NCBI GenBank assembly: GCA_964575235.1
Contig: CAZNQG010000113.1
Coordinates: 1 to 10,842 of the forward strand
Length of the DNA: 10,842 nucleotides
Direction of reading: 5' to 3'
DNA from: SM23-62 sp964575235
GTDB taxonomy: Bacteria > Bacteroidota > Bacteroidia > Bacteroidales > SM23-62
The notes under the pieces were generated by a model that saw only the letters and a list, made by a program, of their open reading frames with translations, did not search any database and was not told the DNA's origin. Below are positions 5,926 through 10,842 of the stretch, piece by piece. Every line of letters starts with the position of its first letter. Within the stretch, counting starts at the first letter, position 1. Made by a program: the position numbers and the translations under genes.

Positions 5926-8343
5926 CTATTCGTGCCGGAGTGTATCTGCAGGATTCCGTGAGGCCGCAAGCAGTGCCCGGTAACTTGTGACCAGGAATGC
6001 CAGTAACAGGGTGAGGACTCCCGCAGCAAGGAAAAGGCTCAGGTCGATCGATATCCTCTTGGTAAAATTGTCCAGCCAGTTATCGGTGACGTAATACGCG
6101 ACCGGCCATGCAATCAGGTTGGCCAGCAGGATCAGCCGGATGAATTCACCGGACAGCAGGCGGACCACGCTTGCTGATGTTGCCCCCATAGCCCTGCGTA
6201 TCCCGATCTCACGAGTCCGCTGCTGGGCTATATAGGAGGTCAGTCCCGCAAGGCCCAGGCCGGCAATGATCAGTGCCAGGATGGTAAGCATGATGGAGAA
6301 CTTCCCGAATTTATCCTCGTTACGGTAGAGATCGCTCAACTCGTTTTCCAGGAATGAATATTCGAAAGGACGGTTGGGTGCAACGGCGCTCCATTCCCGC
6401 TCGATATCGGACAGTACGCTGCGGTAACGGTCCGTATTCACACGGATCGCAATGTACCGTGTAAGTCCCGCAGCAAACCCGGGATTCCTTACCATGTCGA
6501 GGATGAAATTGTTCATGGGCTTGTGCAGCGAAAGAATGTGGAAATCCCTGAAAACCCCGATGACCCTTTCATTCCCATCATGGACCACGCGTTTGCCAAT
6601 GGCTTCGGTGTTGGACCAGCCCATATTCCTTGCCATGGTCTCGTTGATCATGATGGCATCCACGGTATCACTGCCTATCTCCGCCGAAAAAGCCCTTCCT
6701 TCAAGCACTTCGATGCCGAAAGTCTCTACAAAGTCATGGCGGACCACGAACATAGGGTACCAGAACTGCTGGTCGTCGGCGAGGCCTTCAATGGTGACTC
6801 CCCGTGTGTTGTGGTTGGCCCCGATGATGTCTTCCATAGCCGTAACATGCTCGATCTCGGGGTATTTCAGGAGGTTCTCCCGGAAGGTCTCGTAGTTCTG
6901 TACAATCTGGTTCACCCCCTGCAGCAGTATGATACGGTCTTTCCGGAAACCCAGGTCAGCTTTGCGGATGAAATTCAACTGGGCAAAGACCAGGAGCGTG
7001 CCGATGATCAGGGCAATTGATATCGCGAACTGGGAGGTAACCAGTATTTTTCTGGCCAGGATGCCTCTATTACCGTTCCCGAGGCCGCCCCTGAATACAC
7101 TCAACGGATTGATGGAGGAAAGGTAGAGGGCGGGATATGCCCCGGCCATGAAGCCAACCATAATTGTGAGGGCAATCCCGAAAAGTATGGAACCGAAGGT
7201 AAAAAGGTATGCGGCCGATATATCCTTGCCGGTGAATCGGTTGAATCCGGGCAGCAGGACCTCGACCAGGATGACCGCCAGCAGCAGGGCCAGCAGGGTC
7301 GTAATTATGGTTTCACCAAGGAACTGCTGCACCAGGTCCCCCCGGCTTGCCCCAAAGGTTTTCTTAATCCCGATCTCGCGGGTCCTGGTTGCCGAATTGG
7401 CTGTGGTGAGGTTCATGAAGTTTATGCAGGCCAACAGGAGGACGATGGCGGCAATGGCCGATAGGATATACACATAAAGGGCATTGCTGTTGGCATACAT
7501 CTCGTAGTCGTGATGTGAGCGGAGATGGATATCCGTCAGTTTTTGCAGGTAAAGGGTTACATCCTGGTTTGAAAGGTCCGGGTAATGGTTGTGGTAAAAT
7601 TCCGGGAACCTTGCCTCAAGGGTTTCCGGCTCAACGCTCGGAGCCAGCTCAATATAGGTCCAGCAGGGATTCCATATCCAGGTCTCGGGGAGCCTTCCGC
7701 CGGCAGCCTGGCGGAAAGTGGACAGGGATCCGAGGAAGTCGATCCGGAAGTGGGACTGTGACGGCAGGTCTTTCATGATCCCGGTAACCTCCAGGTTCAG
7801 TCCTTCGTTCAGTCTCAGGGTCTTCCCGAGGGGGTCCCTGTGGCCGAAGTACCTTCTGGCGGCCGATTCGCTGATGACCAGCACATTGGGACGGGCCAGC
7901 GCCGTTTCGGGATCTCCCACCAGAAGGGTAAAACTGAACATGTCAAACACGGTTGAATCGACCAGGAAAAACCCGGTCTCGTTGTAATTTACAAGGGAGG
8001 AATCGTTCTCCCGGTATTCGATGAATACCCGGGTGGTCATGAAGTTGAAGAAACGGCAGGTATTCACCACCATCCCGGGATAGTCCATCTGCAGCGCGGG
8101 TGCGAATGGAAAGGAACAGGTTGCCGCATCCTCGTTCACATCATTCGAATTGTAGAAGCGGTTCACCCTGTAGATCCGGCCGGCTTTCTCATGGAAGCGG
8201 TCGTAACGGAGTTCATCGTTTATGTATAGGATGATGAACAGGAAACTGGCAAGCCCGATGGCAAGTCCCCCGATGTTTATGATTGAAAAATGCAGATGCC
8301 TGCCCAGGTTCCGTAGAGAAACGAGCAGATAATGCCTGAACAT
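5926..8343 (-). CDS. ABC transporter permease, tandem MacB_PCD-FtsX type
   Basis: I place the start at the ATG at 8343, giving 805 residues and the typical opening MFRHYLLVSLRNLGRH. The reading frame stays open to an ATG at 8385, but those 14 extra residues do not look like the family. The protein has two copies of the module seen in MacB-like permeases. Helix 1 (about 20-43) is followed by a periplasmic MacB_PCD domain (about 45-285) and three helices (about 289-309, 343-366, 380-406). Then come helix 5 (about 435-456), a second periplasmic domain (about 460-680) and helices near 683-706, 734-754 and 770-790. Each FtsX domain has the conserved cytoplasmic coupling segment: TREIGIKKTFGAS (321-333) and TREIGIRRAMGAT (710-722). 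Known relatives work with a separate LolD/MacB-type ATPase in mechanotransmission or efflux. No such ATPase is in the window, so partner and substrate are unknown. Confidence 0.93.
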   Translation of the reverse strand: MFRHYLLVSLRNLGRHLHFSIINIGGLAIGLASFLFIILYINDELRYDRFHEKAGRIYRVNRFYNSNDVNEDAATCSFPFAPALQMDYPGMVVNTCRFFNFMTTRVFIEYRENDSSLVNYNETGFFLVDSTVFDMFSFTLLVGDPETALARPNVLVISESAARRYFGHRDPLGKTLRLNEGLNLEVTGIMKDLPSQSHFRIDFLGSLSTFRQAAGGRLPETWIWNPCWTYIELAPSVEPETLEARFPEFYHNHYPDLSNQDVTLYLQKLTDIHLRSHHDYEMYANSNALYVYILSAIAAIVLLLACINFMNLTTANSATRTREIGIKKTFGASRGDLVQQFLGETIITTLLALLLAVILVEVLLPGFNRFTGKDISAAYLFTFGSILFGIALTIMVGFMAGAYPALYLSSINPLSVFRGGLGNGNRGILARKILVTSQFAISIALIIGTLLVFAQLNFIRKADLGFRKDRIILLQGVNQIVQNYETFRENLLKYPEIEHVTAMEDIIGANHNTRGVTIEGLADDQQFWYPMFVVRHDFVETFGIEVLEGRAFSAEIGSDTVDAIMINETMARNMGWSNTEAIGKRVVHDGNERVIGVFRDFHILSLHKPMNNFILDMVRNPGFAAGLTRYIAIRVNTDRYRSVLSDIEREWSAVAPNRPFEYSFLENELSDLYRNEDKFGKFSIMLTILALIIAGLGLAGLTSYIAQQRTREIGIRRAMGATSASVVRLLSGEFIRLILLANLIAWPVAYYVTDNWLDNFTKRISIDLSLFLAAGVLTLLLAFLVTSYRALLAASRNPADTLRHE

Positions 8344-8480
8344 TTTTTCTGTAAACTTTGTTGTTCCATTGCAAAACGCATGCAAGAATTTTCAAAGTAC
8401 TGATTCATTGATCATTATAATAAAAACAGAGATCGGCACGGAGACAAAATGGTTTGAAAACGTACAGTCTGTGTTCTATA

Positions 8481-8600
8481 ATGAACAATCCGAAGGTTTC
8501 TGTTAACGAATTATTTAACGAATATTCAGGATTGGAAACTGTTTTAAAGCATGATGTTTTGCTAAGTTTGTACCTGATTTTAAAGACGGTTGCGTATTAG
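8481..8600 (+). CDS. Possible small ORF, 39 residues, unknown
   Basis: ATG at 8481 to TAG at 8598-8600 encodes 39 residues, starting MNNPKVSVNELFNEYSGLE and ending LLSLYLILKTVAY. The residue mix is protein-like: a polar, acidic first half and a hydrophobic, possibly helical second half. It is AT-rich, unlike the neighbouring genes, and lies antisense to the direction of both neighbours. No Shine-Dalgarno or convincing promoter is seen upstream. It could be a small protein, a remnant of a longer gene, or chance. I do not recognise a family. Confidence 0.25.
   Translation: MNNPKVSVNELFNEYSGLETVLKHDVLLSLYLILKTVAY
8503..8526. repeat. 12-bp imperfect tandem repeat
   Basis: TTAACGAATTAT (8503-8514) is followed at once by TTAACGAATATT (8515-8526); the first nine bases are identical. 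It lies inside the possible 39-codon ORF, where the 12-base period equals four codons (NELF then NEYS). It could also be a pair of regulator half-sites upstream of the permease gene. It is short enough to be chance. Confidence 0.35.
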
Positions 8601-8611
8601 AAACAAACCGT
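8586..8611 (-). terminator. Weak terminator-like hairpin downstream of the BNR/VPS10 gene
   Basis: ACGGTT at 8586-8591 pairs with AACCGT at 8606-8611 over a 14-base loop. Read on the minus strand, the stem is followed by CTTTAAAAT rather than a true U-run. A second stem, AGGAGC (8628-8633) with GCTCCT (8650-8655), sits just upstream of it, 20 bases past the BNR gene stop. Either or both could end transcription of that gene, but neither is a textbook intrinsic terminator. Confidence 0.3.
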
Positions 8612-8674
8612 TGCTATTGATTGCAGGAGGAGCCCGTGCCTGGCCCTGTGCTCCTTGAGCCGGTTATGCGTGTA

Positions 8675-10842
8675 TTATTTGAAATTATGGGCTTTGTTCC
8701 CTGCCGGCCAAAACCATTTTTCCCCAACCAATCCGGTTTTCGTGATAACTTCTTTTCCCGAAATAAGCCGGATCAGGTAGCTGCCCGGTTCAGCCTGCCG
8801 GGTATTCCAGACCAGCTTGTGGATTCCCCTGCCCCCGCTGCCCTTCATTTCTGCAACAGGCTCCCCGCCCCCGTCACGGATCTCGATCCGGACGGAATCC
8901 CGGGTTTCCTTCCCCAGGTAGTAATAGATGTTCATGCCGTTGCCCTCGTTGGGAGTGCGGTACTGGTTGTCCTGGAACGGGCCGTGATTCCCCCACCATG
9001 CCTGCTGGGAATAATTCCACTGGGGACAGGCTTCCGGGTCGAAAAGGTGCAGGTCCTTCTCGAGAAGGGCTTCCGTCAATTCGAGGAAAGGGTATACGTC
9101 GGTCACGTAAACACCCCTGCCGTAAGTTCCGACGACCAGGTCCCTTGCCTGGGGGTGGACCAGGATGTCTTTTACCGGCACATTCGGCATGTTGTTTTTG
9201 AGCGGCATCCAATCCCGGCCTCCGTTCAGGGTAATATACAATCCCTGGTCGTTGCCGGCAAACAGCAGCCGGGGGTTATGGTCGTCCTCCCAGAAGGCTG
9301 AAACCGGCTGTTCCGGGAGGTTCCCGGATATGTCCGTCCAGGAATTGCCAAAGTCGTCGCTCCGGTATAAATACGGGCTGAAATCGTCGTTGCGGAACCC
9401 GGACTTGACCACGTATCCCCTGCCCGCTTCATGGTGCGATGCGAAAATACGGCTCACGTACCTTTCATCCGGGGCTCCGGCCTGAATCAGGGATTCGGAC
9501 AGCTCCGACCAGGACGCCCCGTGATCCCTGGTGATCCAGACTTTTCCGTCATCCGTACCCACCCAGATGATCCCGGGCGTGAGGGGCGATTCGGAAATGG
9601 AGGAAACCGTACAGTACATGATATGCCCCCTGCCCGCAATCTTGACGGAATCGTTCCGTGTCAGGTCCGGGCTGATTTCCTGCCAGGTATCGCCGCGGTC
9701 GACCGAGCGCAGCAGCATTTGTCCCCCGGTATAAAGGATCCGGCTGTTATGCGGGGATACGATAATTGGTGTGTTCCAGGTGTAGCGGTAAGGAGGTTTC
9801 CCCTCCCCGGCCAGGGGCTGGATGTTCACCCGCTCACCCCGGAGCTGGTCCACACGCTGGTGGGCTCCGAACTGGGTGGTCGTATACAGCCAGCGGTTGT
9901 TTTCATGGTCTACCTTGAGGTACATGCCGTCCCACATGCCGACCAGCGTCCAGTCCTCATCCCCCACGGAACCGCGCCAACCGTTGGAGGGGACCTTCCA
10001 GCCTTCGTGGTCCTGCAAACCTGCATAGATGTTATAGGGAACGGCATCGTCTGCTTCCACCTGGTAGACTTCACCGAGAGGAATATGGTAATGACACATC
10101 GTCGTGGCACCCTGGTCATAACTGACGTTCAGTCCCCCGTCGCTCCCCGCCATAAAATGCCTGGAATCCTGCGGATCGATCCACATGGAGCGCACATCCC
10201 CGAACATGGCCCGGAAGCGTTGTGTCGTCCTCCAGTCCATACCGTCCCAGGTGCGCCCGCCGTCCCTGGAGGATTGCAGGGATACGTTGTTGATGTAGAG
10301 ATTGTTCTCATCGTTCGGGTCGACCAGGATCTGGTTGAAGGAATAGGCGGCCTTGCTGCCCACGTCAACGGTGTCGTGGTTCACCTTTCGCCAGGTTCGG
10401 CCGGCATCCCCGCTGCGGTAAACTTCCCCTCCGATCAGCCGGTCGAAATAAGGGTCGCGCATGTGGTCGAAGACTTCGTCTTCCTCTCCGGGCTCATACC
10501 CCGGCTTGGGATTCAGGTTTTCCACAACCGCGTACAGGATGTCAGGGTTACTGCGATAAATATCCAGGCCTATTCTGCCGACATTCCCCTGCGGCAGTCC
10601 CCCGGACAGTTTTTCCCAGCGATCGCCCCCGTCGGTGGTTTTATAAATCCTGCTTTCCGCTCCCCCGGCCTCGAAATGCCAGGGAAAGCGGTACTTCTCA
10701 TACGCTGCGGCGTAGAGAATTTCAGGATTTTCACGGTTGATGGCAAGATCGATCACGCCCACGCTTTCGTTGATGTATAAAACCTTTTCCCAGTTCAGTC
10801 CCCCATCCCTGCTCCTATAAACACCCCGGTCCGGACTGGACG
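8675..10842 (-). CDS. VPS10/BNR-repeat (sortilin-like, often called glycosyl hydrolase) protein, 3' part, cut by window edge
   Basis: The frame is open from the right edge to TAA at 8677-8675, about 722 codons. The GTG at 10762 is not the start, because repeat sequence continues upstream of it. Eight Asp-box (BNR, S/T-x-D-x-G-x-x-W) repeats mark a beta-propeller: SRDGGLNW (10813-10790), TTDGGDRW (10639-10616), SGDAGRTW (10414-10391), SRDGGRTW (10270-10247), SVDRGDTW (9706-9683), TRDHGASW (9532-9509), SDDFGNSW (9361-9338) and TLNGGRDW (9232-9209). The last has Asn for Asp. Between repeats 4 and 5 is a long insert with GLQDHEGW and VGMWDGMY, as in bacterial VPS10-type proteins. The C-terminus (about 8690-8890) looks like a FlgD-like Ig domain: RIEIRDGGGEPVAEMKGSGG, then VWNTRQAEPGSYLIRL. 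I see no type IX secretion C-terminal signal. Such proteins are generally secreted; enzymatic activity is unproven despite the common glycosyl hydrolase label. The full family length is roughly 1000 residues, so the N-terminus lies outside. Confidence 0.88.
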   Translation of the reverse strand, partial: SSPDRGVYRSRDGGLNWEKVLYINESVGVIDLAINRENPEILYAAAYEKYRFPWHFEAGGAESRIYKTTDGGDRWEKLSGGLPQGNVGRIGLDIYRSNPDILYAVVENLNPKPGYEPGEEDEVFDHMRDPYFDRLIGGEVYRSGDAGRTWRKVNHDTVDVGSKAAYSFNQILVDPNDENNLYINNVSLQSSRDGGRTWDGMDWRTTQRFRAMFGDVRSMWIDPQDSRHFMAGSDGGLNVSYDQGATTMCHYHIPLGEVYQVEADDAVPYNIYAGLQDHEGWKVPSNGWRGSVGDEDWTLVGMWDGMYLKVDHENNRWLYTTTQFGAHQRVDQLRGERVNIQPLAGEGKPPYRYTWNTPIIVSPHNSRILYTGGQMLLRSVDRGDTWQEISPDLTRNDSVKIAGRGHIMYCTVSSISESPLTPGIIWVGTDDGKVWITRDHGASWSELSESLIQAGAPDERYVSRIFASHHEAGRGYVVKSGFRNDDFSPYLYRSDDFGNSWTDISGNLPEQPVSAFWEDDHNPRLLFAGNDQGLYITLNGGRDWMPLKNNMPNVPVKDILVHPQARDLVVGTYGRGVYVTDVYPFLELTEALLEKDLHLFDPEACPQWNYSQQAWWGNHGPFQDNQYRTPNEGNGMNIYYYLGKETRDSVRIEIRDGGGEPVAEMKGSGGRGIHKLVWNTRQAEPGSYLIRLISGKEVITKTGLVGEKWFWPAGNKAHNFK

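Larger units (their letters stand above)
8344..8674. other. 331-bp AT-rich intergenic region
   Basis: This gap separates the stop of the BNR/VPS10 gene from the start of the permease gene, both on the minus strand. It is clearly richer in A and T than the flanking genes. It holds a possible small plus-strand ORF (8481-8600), a 12-bp tandem repeat (8503-8526) and two hairpins (8586-8611 and 8628-8655). I found no clean TTG-N20-TAnnTTTG promoter for the permease. The closest string on the minus strand is TACTTTG at 8394-8400, which is one base short in its spacer. The length of the gap argues that the permease has its own promoter. Confidence 0.6.

Noticed and set aside
8344..8385. Fourteen-codon N-terminal extension of the permease to an ATG at 8385
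   Set aside because: The extra residues do not resemble the family, and the ATG at 8343 begins the typical amphipathic MFRHYLLVSLRNL opening.
8621..9301. Plus-strand open frame of 226 codons
   Set aside because: It is antisense to the C-terminal part of the same BNR/VPS10 gene, with no recognisable domain.
9431..10780. Long plus-strand open frame of about 449 codons opposite the BNR/VPS10 gene
   Set aside because: It is fully antisense to a strand with eight Asp-box repeats and family-like spacing. Its own translation is rich in Gly, Pro, Val and Arg with no motif. GC-rich codon use on the real strand explains the lack of stops.
1..10842. CRISPR arrays, tRNA or rRNA genes, insertion sequences, toxin-antitoxin or phage-defence modules
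   Set aside because: I looked for regularly spaced repeats, transposase motifs, long terminal inverted repeats and structured RNA signatures and saw none.

Overview
The window most likely comes from a member of the Bacteroidota with a moderately GC-rich genome. This rests on the repertoire (a tandem MacB/FtsX-type permease of about 800 residues, a DUF481 relic, a sugar porter with the FGQG...WVFISEVFPN motif, a VPS10/BNR repeat protein), on the lack of clear Shine-Dalgarno sequences before most starts, and on one good match to the Bacteroidota promoter form TTG-N20-TAnnTTTG. The species cannot be named from this stretch. The genes look like ordinary chromosomal housekeeping and envelope genes. 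I see no rRNA, tRNA, CRISPR array, insertion sequence or phage module.

Layout, left to right. A truncated sugar-nucleotide pyrophosphorylase-like gene (minus) lies just downstream of a complete ABC exporter (minus, GTG start), so the two are probably cotranscribed. Divergent from the exporter is a 69-residue dodecin (plus) with a recognisable promoter and a perfect 8-bp inverted repeat in its 5' region. Convergent with the dodecin is a small four-cysteine zinc-ribbon protein (minus), and divergent from that a 12-helix sugar porter (plus). The sugar porter converges, with 9 bp between stop codons, on a CPBP/CAAX-type membrane protein (minus). Upstream of that membrane protein is an unlisted relic of a DUF481 outer-membrane protein: a signal-peptide-like start joined out of frame to the last barrel strands, which also carry an in-frame TAG. 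A 165-residue soluble protein of unknown function (plus) follows, then a large two-module FtsX-type permease (minus). A 331-bp AT-rich gap holds a possible 39-codon ORF and small repeats. The right end is filled by the 3' part of a large secreted BNR/VPS10-type repeat protein (minus), which runs off the window.

The genes do not form one clear pathway. Neighbours alternate strand, and only the exporter/nucleotidyltransferase pair and the DUF481-relic/CPBP pair look like operons. I did not find a convincing new multi-gene system. The best leads are the decayed DUF481 gene, the dodecin that lacks both classical flavin-contacting residues together with its upstream inverted repeat, the unknown 165-residue protein, and the possible small ORF at 8481-8600.
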